Part shown: in pieces, positions 24,478 through 34,341 of the stretch | How the letters are laid out: each line of letters opens with the position of its first letter | Position numbering within the stretch: the first letter of the stretch is position 1 | DNA from: Leptolyngbya sp. PCC 7375 | GTDB taxonomy: Bacteria > Cyanobacteriota > Cyanobacteriia > Phormidesmidales > Phormidesmidaceae | NCBI RefSeq assembly: GCF_000316115.1 | Contig: NZ_JH993797.1 | Coordinates: forward strand, 792,486-856,485 | Direction of reading: 5' to 3' | DNA: 64,000 nucleotides | The notes under the pieces: generated by a model | What the model saw: only the letters and a program-made list of their open reading frames with translations | What the model was told of the DNA's origin: nothing | Database searches by the model: none | Made by a program: the position numbers and the translations under genes

Positions 24478-25371
24478 ATGGCTGATAAGGATGTGGCATT
24501 AGCTGGCAAAATTGCAAATTTTATCAACCGTTTTCCTGATGATTGGCAAGAATATCAAGACTGGCTCAGGGCAATTATGTCGTCTCGACCAGGGCTACTG
24601 GAGCAGTATCCAGCCTGGCAAGCGACGTTCATCTTTCGCTGGCGTCTGTTTTACTTTGTCGGCTATGTGGCAAGCGGCATCTTTTTCAGGTGGCTGCTGA
24701 ACCGGATTAAAGATCGTTTTCCATCAAGAACCCGGCAAACATCGGGGAGGGGCGTTGTTGTTGGGCAACATAAACCCTATCGCTACAGGCTTCAGCGCGT
24801 TGCCACCCTCTTAGCAATTGTAGAGCTGACACTCTGTGGCATTGCTGCCTTAACCGGTGTGATGCTGGCATTTTATTACCAGCCGACAGCTTTAGGCGCA
24901 CACACATCGCTCAGTATGATTGTGAACAACGTGGCTAATGGCACTCTAATCCTTAGTTTGCATAATGTTGCGGGCAATGGTCTGATTGTGTTTTCTCTGA
25001 TTCAAATTGTTGTTATGTTTTTGGGGCGAGAGTTTCTGCTGCCCTGGTTGACAGCCTGGATTAGTGGTGTTTTGCTGGCCCTGACGGCTATGGCGTTGAG
25101 TTGGACCGCCATTGTCTTGGCATGGGAGCAAACGGGATTCTGGCGGTTTAAGATTGAACTCAATATTCTGGGTTCATTACCGTTAGTGGGATCCACGCTG
25201 CGAGAGGTGCTGTCCGGTGGCAATGGCATCAGTAGTTTTACCCTACAGCATATGTATATGTTGCACAGCTATGTACTTGCGATCGCAGCTATTTTCCTTT
25301 CCATTACGCACCTAGCAACCCTAATTCTGCAAGAACAACAGTGCCAACCTAAAGAAACGCAGTCCAGCTAA
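24478..25371 (+). CDS. Cytochrome b6-like membrane protein with an incomplete haem site
   Basis: The 297-aa protein has at least five hydrophobic helices. Two match helices B and D of the cytochrome b N-terminal domain: LSLHNVAGNGLIVFSLIQ and QHMYMLHSYVLA followed by SITHLATL. In cytochrome b6 each carries two histidine ligands. Helix D keeps both, 15 residues apart, whereas helix B keeps the first but has glutamine 14 residues later where the second should be. One haem is therefore likely and a second doubtful. The start is an ATG after AGGGGGT. It may act in a quinone-linked membrane redox step; the partner is unknown. Confidence 0.65.
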   Translation: MADKDVALAGKIANFINRFPDDWQEYQDWLRAIMSSRPGLLEQYPAWQATFIFRWRLFYFVGYVASGIFFRWLLNRIKDRFPSRTRQTSGRGVVVGQHKPYRYRLQRVATLLAIVELTLCGIAALTGVMLAFYYQPTALGAHTSLSMIVNNVANGTLILSLHNVAGNGLIVFSLIQIVVMFLGREFLLPWLTAWISGVLLALTAMALSWTAIVLAWEQTGFWRFKIELNILGSLPLVGSTLREVLSGGNGISSFTLQHMYMLHSYVLAIAAIFLSITHLATLILQEQQCQPKETQSS

Positions 25372-25425
25372 GGTTGACTGAACTGCACGGTTTAGATCTG
25401 TTGCATAGGTGAGGCAGAACACTGT

Positions 25426-27921
25426 CTAAGGCTGCACCCGTAGCTCTAGACGCAAAGGCTTAGTCAGAATTTGGGGGCACTGCCACGCCATCAGCACCCG
25501 TCGCAGCTGAGAGACCACAAACGGATCTTTGAGTTCTGAGGCTGCCATATCTAACATCACCCGTTTTACTCGCCCCCGTTGAATCACTAGCTCAAAGATG
25601 AGGGTACCAGCCGGGGGATTGGCCAACTGTAGCTGCTGAAGATGGTGTTTAAGCTGTATTAGGGCAGCATCGTTCAGCCCTTCTGCCTTAATAACTTGAA
25701 TCTGTTGGGGTGAATCGGAGCCTGCACCGACCTCTGCTGGAGCAGCTCCAGGAAGAACAATTTCATCCGCTGACGCACTGACGGGAGCACTATCAACGGT
25801 ATCTGCGACCCCATCGCTACTATCCCCATCGTCAGCAATATAAGGAGACATATAACGCGCCTCATACATGGAATCAGGCTTTGAATCAGCGCTGCTTTCT
25901 GCGTCTATGCTGGGAGCAGGCATCGGTGGGGGAGCTGCCTGCTTACTAAATAGGGTAACGTGACGACCTTTAGGGGCAGCACTTCTAGGGGGTGCGGCAC
26001 GTTTTCTCATGGGTTGTGCTACAGCCATTGTCCCAAATACCCCTGCATAGCTAACGGCTTCTGGCATAGTCACCGGCACATTCACCGAAACTGAATTATT
26101 GGGATGGGCAACCCGGCTCTCTTCGCTCACGGCCACAAACGCGGTGTACTGCGACAACAGCTGATAGGCTAGGGCTGTTTCGGTGACCGCCTGTACGCCA
26201 TGGGTGGTCTCACCACTGACCATTTGATTCATCAACTCTTTGATGCGGGAGCGTCCCCACAGTTGGGCAATGGCTGGATTCCCGGTTGAGTCAAAGGCAA
26301 CAGCCAGAGACTGCTTAAACGTTTTTCCCCCGGCTGCTATCCCAGAGAGGTGGAGAGTACCTGGCTGTTTATCTGTCTTACGACCAAACAGAATCAGGGG
26401 GTGTTCTGCAAACACATCAGGAACGGCCATGGGATAAAGACTAGGTGTCTCGCCAGCGCCTTCCCAATGAGCGGAGAGATTACCCAATACCGGATTGTTG
26501 ATTTGGTCAAAGAATTTGTCCACAATGCGATCAATGCCTTCATCATGGCGGACCACCTGGGAAATGCCACGGCCCATTTCTGCTACACGGTTGAGCAGAA
26601 AGCGATTGAGTGAGCTACCGGCCCCAAAGCTATGGAGGCGAGTCGCTAGGCCCAAAGATTGCTGCACTTCAGCAAAGATTTGGGTTTCGTTGCCAATATA
26701 GCCATCGGTCAACAGCACAATATTGCGAATCCGCTCCGAATTGGGCTGAGGTAAATTGAGTACAGTTTTTAACCCCCGTAGCATCTCGGTCCCACCACCA
26801 GCCCGTAGGCGATCAACATAGTTCAGCGCCTGCTGACGGTTACGGGACGTATTTCCCAGGGGCACCTGAGACAGCTGCTGAGTCGTGTTGGCAAAGTTAA
26901 CAATATTGAACGTATCTTGGGGATGCAGTCCTTCAATAAACCGACGCATCAGCGCCTGACACTGGGCCAGGGGAGCCCCTGACTGAGAGCCAGATGTGTC
27001 AATTAAAAACACCATATCCTTAGGAATATAGGCATCGGTGTCGTAGGCCAGGGCCGGAATCATATACACCGCAAAGTGGCCACCGCGCTCATCGGACTGA
27101 GTCAGGAGAGATGTTTGAGTTGTCTCCGTAGCCACCTGGTAGCGCACAATCAGATCCTTATTGGGGATAGTATCGCCAGGGGCGAGGGTAATCCGGGTCA
27201 GGTTTTCTGCTGTATCTACCACAATTTGGTGGGACGGGGATTGCAGCTTGGTGCGATCGCATGGGCATTGCCCTGTTTCAGTTTCAATCTCGACGGTGAC
27301 TTTAATATCGTGGCCCGACCGCATATTTGACGGAATAATCGGTCCATTTAAGCGACTGGCATCAGGGACTAAATCCGTATCTTGATTCAGGGTCATCGGT
27401 GCGGCCGCAGAGCCGTGGGTGGTGTCTGTCTCAGCGATGGGATTGCCAGGGATATAGCGTGGCCCCACCACCATGGGAAAGACAAATTCATAGGCCCCCT
27501 GTTTGTAGGGCAGCTGGTCACTGTAGGTGATCACCACCTCGATCGACTCCCCTGGCAGAATATTGGCCAGGGACTGGGTAAAGACATTGGCTCGCTCCTG
27601 CTCTAGCAGTCCGGCGGTTTGGCCCTGTTGCTTAGCCCGTTCATAGATGGCCTGGGCGTCTTCGCGCTTTTCGATGCGGCCCTGGATAGTGCGATCGCCC
27701 AACCGAATCGTCATCGTATCCACAGCAGCTTCATCCGGTAGTGGAAAAACGTAGGTGGCTTCCAGGGCCGTCGTAAACGGGTTTTCAAAGCTATGGGTCA
27801 CCTCCACACGGGAAAGATTGCCACTGACTTGAGCCTTCACATCGGTATGCTTCAGTGGAAATGCCAGGGGCTGGTCCTGCACATATAAGCCAGCAGTTTT
27901 TTGGGGTAACGTTTGTACCAT
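25426..27921 (-). CDS. VIT and von Willebrand A domain protein
   Basis: The 831-aa protein begins with a VIT domain (about 1-140; SFENPFTTALEATYVFPLP) followed by a VWA domain (about 300-480). The metal-site motif is FLIDTSGSQSG and the later acidic loop LLTDGYIGN. A proline/alanine/serine-rich linker (about 640-740) leads to a conserved C-terminal domain (AGTLIFELVIQRGRVKRVML). No signal peptide is seen. Members are usually thought to mediate metal-dependent protein contacts; no specific role can be assigned. Confidence 0.88.
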   Translation of the reverse strand: MVQTLPQKTAGLYVQDQPLAFPLKHTDVKAQVSGNLSRVEVTHSFENPFTTALEATYVFPLPDEAAVDTMTIRLGDRTIQGRIEKREDAQAIYERAKQQGQTAGLLEQERANVFTQSLANILPGESIEVVITYSDQLPYKQGAYEFVFPMVVGPRYIPGNPIAETDTTHGSAAAPMTLNQDTDLVPDASRLNGPIIPSNMRSGHDIKVTVEIETETGQCPCDRTKLQSPSHQIVVDTAENLTRITLAPGDTIPNKDLIVRYQVATETTQTSLLTQSDERGGHFAVYMIPALAYDTDAYIPKDMVFLIDTSGSQSGAPLAQCQALMRRFIEGLHPQDTFNIVNFANTTQQLSQVPLGNTSRNRQQALNYVDRLRAGGGTEMLRGLKTVLNLPQPNSERIRNIVLLTDGYIGNETQIFAEVQQSLGLATRLHSFGAGSSLNRFLLNRVAEMGRGISQVVRHDEGIDRIVDKFFDQINNPVLGNLSAHWEGAGETPSLYPMAVPDVFAEHPLILFGRKTDKQPGTLHLSGIAAGGKTFKQSLAVAFDSTGNPAIAQLWGRSRIKELMNQMVSGETTHGVQAVTETALAYQLLSQYTAFVAVSEESRVAHPNNSVSVNVPVTMPEAVSYAGVFGTMAVAQPMRKRAAPPRSAAPKGRHVTLFSKQAAPPPMPAPSIDAESSADSKPDSMYEARYMSPYIADDGDSSDGVADTVDSAPVSASADEIVLPGAAPAEVGAGSDSPQQIQVIKAEGLNDAALIQLKHHLQQLQLANPPAGTLIFELVIQRGRVKRVMLDMAASELKDPFVVSQLRRVLMAWQCPQILTKPLRLELRVQP

Positions 27922-27988
27922 AAGACCTCCAGGAGTGGAACTGACTCCAGATTAGGCAAGCTAACAGGCAAAATGTGCTCAGTTTTGG

Positions 27989-28024
27989 ACTCAGTCAATT
28001 GACTCAGTGACTCAGTCACTCAGT
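27989..28024. repeat. Four ACTCAGT heptamers between divergent genes
   Basis: ACTCAGT occurs at 27989, 28002, 28010 and 28018; the last three are spaced exactly 8 bp. They lie between the VIT-VWA gene and the globin gene, about 35 bases before the first possible globin start. They could be operator sites or simple repeat expansion. Confidence 0.5.
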
Positions 28025-28121
28025 GTATCGCTTCCCCATTCCCTATATGAGGTAGCTCATGGTTATGCGCCGGGCATCTTGGCAGACTGTTGAGGTAACA
28101 ACAGTAGAGATTGTTTCTGCA

Positions 28122-28568
28122 ATGGCCTTAAACACTAATTTGCTAAAGACTAGCTTTACTCTCCTCAAGGAAGATCAATCTGCGTTTAGTGACCTTTTCT
28201 ACAGCACACTCTTTTCGGACTATCCTCAGGTAAAGCCGCTGTTTGCCCATACGAATATGGATGAGCAACCTAAAAAGTTGTTTGCTTCTCTAGTATTGGT
28301 GGTGGAGAATCTGGTTAAACCTGATGTATTAACAGCAGCACTGCAAGGCTTGGGCACTCGCCATATTAAGTATGGAGTTCTACCGGAGCACTACCCGATG
28401 GTAGGCGGTACGTTACTGAAGTCTATGGAGACTATTTTGCAAGATGATTGGACGCCAGAGATTTCAGCTGCCTGGACGGAGGCCTATGCAGCGATTACCG
28501 AAATTATGTTAGAAGGTGCGGATTATCCTGCGGAAATTCTCAATCCTCACAACACAGTCTCGGTTTAA
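28122..28568 (+). CDS. Single-domain globin
   Basis: From MALNTNLLKTSF (28122) the protein is 148 aa, the length of a globin fold; an upstream in-frame ATG at 28059 adds 21 unlikely residues. The proximal histidine lies in TRHIKYGVLPEHYPMVGG, the pattern of the bacterial haemoglobin/flavohaemoglobin globin domain, and the CD region is FSDYPQVKPLF. There is no reductase domain. Likely roles are O2 or NO binding; the substrate is not shown by sequence. Confidence 0.85.
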   Translation: MALNTNLLKTSFTLLKEDQSAFSDLFYSTLFSDYPQVKPLFAHTNMDEQPKKLFASLVLVVENLVKPDVLTAALQGLGTRHIKYGVLPEHYPMVGGTLLKSMETILQDDWTPEISAAWTEAYAAITEIMLEGADYPAEILNPHNTVSV

Positions 28569-28597
28569 TTTAGATCTTGCCCCTGCCGTGGGCTTCA

Positions 28598-28682
28598 GCT
28601 GCACAGCCAAGCCATATTTTCTAAAAAGATTTATGGGGAAGCTCTCCATGATCAGGGGCTGAGATTATTATGGCTGTGCAGC
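28598..28682. repeat. Inverted repeat after the globin gene
   Basis: GCTGCACAGCC (28598-28608) is repeated in inverse as GGCTGTGCAGC (28672-28682), with a 63-base interior. It could form a long-loop hairpin at the end of the globin transcript or mark a small mobile element. Only the symmetry is certain. Confidence 0.5.
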
Positions 28683-28759
28683 CAGTTGATGTTTACGAGA
28701 TTATCCTCGTCTTAAGGGCAGTGAGCCATTTCAAGTGAACCATTTCAGGGGATAAGGCT

Positions 28760-29608
28760 ATGACGTTTTCTGATCCCAGTAACCCCACTATTGATACGCC
28801 CCAAGCTCCTAAGGCTGGCTCCCACGTTCCAGCCTGGTATCACCCGATTTTTTCGCCAGAGCATGGGGTTTATGTCGTGCTTTTGGTGTCATTTCTGACG
28901 GGAGCAGCGGCAGCACAGCAGTGGACTTGGATGACAACCCTGGTGCTGATCAGTGCCTTTGCTGGCTTTCAGGCAGAACATCCACTGGTGTTACAAATCC
29001 GGCAGCGGCGTAGTTGGAAGCCTCGTTTTCTGGTGTGGGGTGGGCTATATGGCAACATGGCGTTGGGTATTGCGATTTATCTGGCGCTGAAATCGCCGAT
29101 GCTATGGTGGCTATATGGGGCTGCGATCGCAACGTTAATTTTGGATGCGATCGCAGTTTTCCAGCGGCAACACCGGTCCATTGCCAATGAACTCCTCACC
29201 TTTGCGGCTGTGTGCCTGACAGCGCCGTTTGCCTACATCGCCACAACGGGTACTGTCACAGCTGCCATTGTTGGCCTATGGCTATTAAACACCTGCTTTT
29301 TTGGCAGTGCTATCTTCACGGTCAAACTACGTAAAGCCCGGACAGCAGCGTTAATGCCAGGCATTGTGTACCATGCGATCGCGATTCTATCGCTTGCAAC
29401 ACTTTGTTATGGCCATTGGCTGGCTCCCATTACAGCGTCAGCATTTAGCATAGCGCTACTAAGATTTTGTTTGGTTATCGGCTGGCAAGACTGGTATAAA
29501 GCAGCTCAAATTCAGTATGTAGCGAGCCTGGAAACGCTCTCATCTATTCTTTTTCTAGCGATTACGGCGATCTCTCTCCTGCCAGCCCATCTTCCTGCAT
29601 CAATGTGA
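28760..29608 (+). CDS. YwiC-like integral membrane protein
   Basis: The 282-aa protein has about eight to nine hydrophobic helices. The N-terminal signature PIFSPEHGVYVVLLV, followed by AEHPLVLQIRQRR, is typical of the YwiC family. The biochemical role of the family is unsettled. It stands alone, 190 bases after the globin gene and about 225 bases before the transporter operon. Confidence 0.8.
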   Translation: MTFSDPSNPTIDTPQAPKAGSHVPAWYHPIFSPEHGVYVVLLVSFLTGAAAAQQWTWMTTLVLISAFAGFQAEHPLVLQIRQRRSWKPRFLVWGGLYGNMALGIAIYLALKSPMLWWLYGAAIATLILDAIAVFQRQHRSIANELLTFAAVCLTAPFAYIATTGTVTAAIVGLWLLNTCFFGSAIFTVKLRKARTAALMPGIVYHAIAILSLATLCYGHWLAPITASAFSIALLRFCLVIGWQDWYKAAQIQYVASLETLSSILFLAITAISLLPAHLPASM

Positions 29609-29747
29609 CATCTATTCAGTAAGAGAAAAGGGGGACCTAGCTTCCCTTTAATCGCCTCTACAAAAACTGGCTGCTGGGATTTTTCTCTGCAAAATAATCA
29701 ACCCTACCTCTGTAGTTATATGCTATTGGTTTACCCACATGGGCGTA

Positions 29748-29813
29748 AGTCCATTGCTAATTAAGCACTGGTCCATCGCTAATTAAGCACTGGTCCATCG
29801 CTAATTAAGCACT
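29748..29813 (+). repeat. Three tandem 22-bp repeats upstream of phnC
   Basis: Three consecutive 22-bp copies (29748-29769, 29770-29791, 29792-29813) each contain GCTAATTAAGCACT; the first differs at two positions. The period of two helical turns and the location directly before the transporter start suggest regulator binding, possibly Pho-type since each unit holds a TTAA core. There are no spacers, so it is not a CRISPR array. Confidence 0.75.
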
Positions 29814-29839
29814 GGGTTATAGCCAGAAGGGGCGTGTCA

Positions 29840-30604
29840 ATGCAAGGAGCTGCAATTGTTGGTCTTGAGAATGTGGGTGTTACCTATGGGAACGGTGTCA
29901 CTGCGCTGAAATCTGTATCATTACAGCTCAATCGTGGTGAGTTTGTCGTGGTACTGGGCTTGTCCGGCGCTGGAAAATCAACACTCTTGCGAACGATTAA
30001 CTATTTAACGCCCCCAACCCAAGGACGGGTAATGGTTGATGGGATTGGAGAACTGTCCACGCCCCAATCATTACGGTTGCATCGTCAGCGTACCGGTATG
30101 ATTTTTCAACAGCATCAGCTGATTGAGCGGCATTCTGCTCTACAGAATGTCCTAATGGGGCGATTGGCCTACCATTCATTTTGGCGTAGCCTATTGCCTC
30201 TACCCCAGACAGATCAACGACTTGCCGTAGATTGTTTGGAGCGAGTGGGGTTAATGAATAAGGCGCTTACACCGGTCAAGGCTCTGAGTGGCGGTCAAAA
30301 ACAGCGTGTTGGTATCGCCCGTGCTTTGGCACAACGGCCCCAGCTCATGTTGGCAGATGAGCCGATTGCCAGCTTAGATCCGACGAGTGCCCATAAGGTG
30401 CTATCTTTACTGCGCACCATTTGTAAAACCGATGGGATTGCCACGTTACTGAGCCTGCATCAGGTGGATTTTGCCAGACAGTATGGCGATCGCATTATTG
30501 GCTTAGCCCATGGTCGCGTTATATTTGATGGTCCGCCGTCTGTGTTAGAGCACCACACGTTGGCCGAAATCTATACTGACCAGACCATGGCAATTGTATC
30601 GTAG
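29840..30604 (+). CDS. phnC: Phosphonate/phosphite-type ABC transporter ATPase
   Basis: The 254-aa ATPase has Walker A GLSGAGKST, a Q-loop in MIFQQHQLI, signature LSGGQKQRVGIARAL and Walker B LMLADEPIASLDP. The ATG at 29840 with AGAAGGGG at seven bases is preferred over a GTG at 29834. It is followed by the binding protein and permease genes, so it powers import of a phosphonate-like or phosphite-like anion. No C-P lyase or phosphite dehydrogenase genes are nearby. Confidence 0.9.
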   Translation: MQGAAIVGLENVGVTYGNGVTALKSVSLQLNRGEFVVVLGLSGAGKSTLLRTINYLTPPTQGRVMVDGIGELSTPQSLRLHRQRTGMIFQQHQLIERHSALQNVLMGRLAYHSFWRSLLPLPQTDQRLAVDCLERVGLMNKALTPVKALSGGQKQRVGIARALAQRPQLMLADEPIASLDPTSAHKVLSLLRTICKTDGIATLLSLHQVDFARQYGDRIIGLAHGRVIFDGPPSVLEHHTLAEIYTDQTMAIVS

Positions 30605-30640
30605 GGGCGATGGGCGATGGGTGCGATCGCAAGCATTTAA

Positions 30641-31576
<936 letters not shown>

Positions 31577-31629
31577 GTATTTAACGTTAGGTGTTGACAT
31601 TAGCGGTCGGAACCCCTCCGCATTCGGCA

Positions 31630-31650
31630 CCTCCCCTTCTAAAGGGGAGG
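31630..31650. repeat. Perfect 9-bp stem repeat in phnD-phnE spacer
   Basis: CCTCCCCTT and AAGGGGAGG form a perfect stem with a 3-base loop, preceded by CCCTCCGCATTCGGCA and followed by GGAATTTCCCCC. This composition is characteristic of dispersed palindromic repeats in cyanobacterial intergenic DNA. Lying inside an operon, it may trim or stabilise the transcript. Confidence 0.6.
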
Positions 31651-31691
31651 ACAGTCCTAAACACAATTCCATCGCAGGAATTTCCCCCTTC

Positions 31692-32516
31692 ATGACTACC
31701 AAAACTCAGCCTCCTGAGCCCTCCTCATTCAACAAGATCCTGCGACAACACCAACGCAGATGGCTCCGACAAACTATACGAGTCTTACTCCTCCTCGGTC
31801 TCATCATCATCAGCTTTATCAGTGTCGAACTGTTCAACATCGAACGCATGGCTGATGGCATTCCAGCTATCTTAAATCTGCTGGGAGAAATGCTACCGCC
31901 TGATTTTAGTCGCTTGCCCCAGTGGATCGAGCCGATCTTCGATACGTTGGCTATGAGCATTGCTGGCACCGCCATCGCTATTGGGCTCTCCCTACCCCTG
32001 GGTTTACTGGCCGCCAGGAATACCACACCTCATCCCATTGCCTTTCACATTTCTCGCATCATTTTGAATATTACCCGCGCCATTCCTGAACTGATTTTAG
32101 GCATGATTCTAGTAGCAGCCGTGGGCTTTGGTAAGCTCCCAGGTACATTGGCTTTGGGCCTGCATTCCGTTGGCATGGTGGGTAAGTTCTTTGCTGAAGC
32201 CATTGAACTCAGCGACCAGGCCCCAGTAGAAGCCGCCCGGGCTGTAGGTGCAACCAGGCCCCAGGTTATTGTCCACAGCATTCTGCCCCAGGTCTTTCCT
32301 CAAATGGCCGATGTCACCTTTTACCGCTGGGAATATAACTTTCGGGCCTCTATGGTTCTGGGAGCCGTGGGTGCAGGTGGAATTGGATTAGAGATTATCA
32401 GTGCCCTGCGTATTCTTAAGTATCAACAGGTCTCAGCCTTGCTAATTGTGGTGTTGGTGATGGTCACCCTGGTGGATGGCTTCAGCAATTATCTACGCAA
32501 AGATTTTGTTCAATAA
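31692..32516 (+). CDS. phnE: Phosphonate/phosphite-type ABC permease
   Basis: The 274-aa permease starts at the ATG at 31692; the longer frame to 31566 translates the palindromic repeat and is rejected. It has about six helices and the permease coupling loop AARAVGATRPQVIVHSILP. It completes the importer with phnC and phnD, and its gene ends 43 bases from the convergent TAXI gene. Confidence 0.88.
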   Translation: MTTKTQPPEPSSFNKILRQHQRRWLRQTIRVLLLLGLIIISFISVELFNIERMADGIPAILNLLGEMLPPDFSRLPQWIEPIFDTLAMSIAGTAIAIGLSLPLGLLAARNTTPHPIAFHISRIILNITRAIPELILGMILVAAVGFGKLPGTLALGLHSVGMVGKFFAEAIELSDQAPVEAARAVGATRPQVIVHSILPQVFPQMADVTFYRWEYNFRASMVLGAVGAGGIGLEIISALRILKYQQVSALLIVVLVMVTLVDGFSNYLRKDFVQ

Positions 32517-32559
32517 GTGCTGTATCTCCACGTTATCAGCGCACCAAAAATAAATCTGA

Positions 32560-34254
32560 CTATTGTAGGGAAATATTTTTGATTTCTCCTGTTGCGTCTA
32601 ACTCCTCTAAGCTTTCTCTACTATTCTGCTGAAGAGACTCTTTTGTTGTGTTATAGACCTCTATAAACGTACGAAAAGATTCTTGGGAGATGCGATCGCA
32701 CGCCAAATCATCCAGCACTCGTTGCAGTACCCGCTCCATTTGCTGCAAACTGTCTTGCTGGGACAGGGTATCGGCTTGATGAATCACCACCAGGTCCTGA
32801 ATATACTGGGCTGTTAGATGTTGCTGGATAGACTGATGGTGCTGTGCTTTGGCTTCTATATCTCGCTCAATTTTCTCACAGGCTGTTTTATAGGCTTCGT
32901 TAAATGTACGAAATGCTTCTTGGGAGATGTCTTCATCCACTAACCGTTTTGCCGCCCGGTCAAAAATTTGATACAGCATCCTCTGCCGTTCTTCCAGGGT
33001 TTGCTCAGGAGCGTCGTCGTCATCGTCATCCATAACTTTGATCACATCGTTGATGTAGCCTTCACAGAGGCTTTTACCACGTTTTTCAGCTCGCGATCGC
33101 AACTCCCAAATCCAGGATGCAATGGGTACAACAATGGATAACAACAATGCCAAAAAATCAAAGTTCCTCGCAACAAAAGACGGATTTGTTTTGGTTTGCT
33201 TATAGGCTGCAATGGCTCCAGGGTGAATGGGAATGCCAAAACTACTGCTAGGCCGACCAATGTTCGCCACCAATGGTTTCACCTCAACCGTATCCCGTGA
33301 AATAGCATTCGAAATCTCTTGATGATGATCCTTCAGAATGGTTGCGATCGCTTGCACCACCCGCTTATTCGCCCGTTTACTGGCATACAACATCTTATAC
33401 ACACCCACGGTGGGAATATCCTGGGGGGGCACGATGGGGAAACTACCGTGATAGGTCCCCTTAGGGATGATCGCCGCCTTAAATGCCGGGTGTTTGATCT
33501 TCATAGCTGAGACTTGTTCAATGGGCAATAAGCGTCCCCGGTGATATTGCACCATATCCTGAATAATCCAGTTACCAGGAGCCCGCACCCGAAAAATTGC
33601 ATCCACCCGATCCGTCTCAAAGGCAAAGGCCGCTTCGTCATCATCCACCCCAACAAAATCAAAGTCTTCAGCCGTCAGATCAAAATGGTTGGCAACTTCT
33701 AAAAATGATAGAAACTGCCCACTCTCTCGCTGTACACCAATACGTTGTCCTCTGAGGTCTGTAAACTCGTCGATACTGCTTTTATCCTGTACCAGTAGCT
33801 GGAATAAATCCCGATAAAGCGTGGCAACAGCCTGGGCTTTGGGACCAGGGGTAATGTCAGATTGCACCGTAATCAGGTCAGCTTCTCCGGCGTCTAACCG
33901 GTTGATATTATCGACAGAGCCTACGGTTTCTAATAAATCCAGACGAATATTGGGATGATAATTTTCAACCACCTGTTTGATGGCCTTACCCAGGATATAG
34001 CTTTCTCCCCCAGAGCCGCCCACAGCAAAATTGACATGATAAATTGGCCGATGGGTGACATTAAAACTGACCGAGTGCCACAGGTCGACAGCAGTAAAAC
34101 CAAACCATACTGTCAGAGCCATCACCAGAAATAGCCGCAGCAAAATTGTCAGTTGATCCAGGGGCTTAAACAGGCGGTCGTTTAACAGCTTGAGCAACTG
34201 ATCTAGCTGGCGATCAATCCAGTTTTGCTTTTCAGGTGTTTCAGGCTGAGACAT
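32560..34254 (-). CDS. TAXI-family solute receptor, membrane anchored, with C-terminal helical duplication
   Basis: The 564-aa protein (start MSQPETPEKQNW at 34254; a longer frame overlaps the divergent gene) has a membrane helix near 45-65. A TAXI receptor domain follows (VNFAVGGSGGESYILGKAI, ITVQSDITPGPKA), then a second membrane helix (FLALLLSIVVPIASWIW) and a cytosolic tail. The tail starts with six aspartates and repeats a helical motif, ISQEAFRTFNEAYK and ISQESFRTFIEVYN. TAXI receptors usually work with TRAP permeases; none is nearby. The double anchoring suggests sensing or signalling and not ordinary uptake. Confidence 0.75.
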   Translation of the reverse strand: MSQPETPEKQNWIDRQLDQLLKLLNDRLFKPLDQLTILLRLFLVMALTVWFGFTAVDLWHSVSFNVTHRPIYHVNFAVGGSGGESYILGKAIKQVVENYHPNIRLDLLETVGSVDNINRLDAGEADLITVQSDITPGPKAQAVATLYRDLFQLLVQDKSSIDEFTDLRGQRIGVQRESGQFLSFLEVANHFDLTAEDFDFVGVDDDEAAFAFETDRVDAIFRVRAPGNWIIQDMVQYHRGRLLPIEQVSAMKIKHPAFKAAIIPKGTYHGSFPIVPPQDIPTVGVYKMLYASKRANKRVVQAIATILKDHHQEISNAISRDTVEVKPLVANIGRPSSSFGIPIHPGAIAAYKQTKTNPSFVARNFDFLALLLSIVVPIASWIWELRSRAEKRGKSLCEGYINDVIKVMDDDDDDAPEQTLEERQRMLYQIFDRAAKRLVDEDISQEAFRTFNEAYKTACEKIERDIEAKAQHHQSIQQHLTAQYIQDLVVIHQADTLSQQDSLQQMERVLQRVLDDLACDRISQESFRTFIEVYNTTKESLQQNSRESLEELDATGEIKNISLQ

Positions 34255-34341
34255 CAAGAATACCTGCTGTACATTGGGTCTATTATGGCTATTTGGCCAG
34301 CAATCGGCGAGTCTGGCCTCAGGTATACAGTAGAAATTCTT

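Noticed and set aside
29748..29813. Possible CRISPR array
   Set aside because: The 22-bp repeats are directly adjacent without unique spacers, and no cas gene is present.
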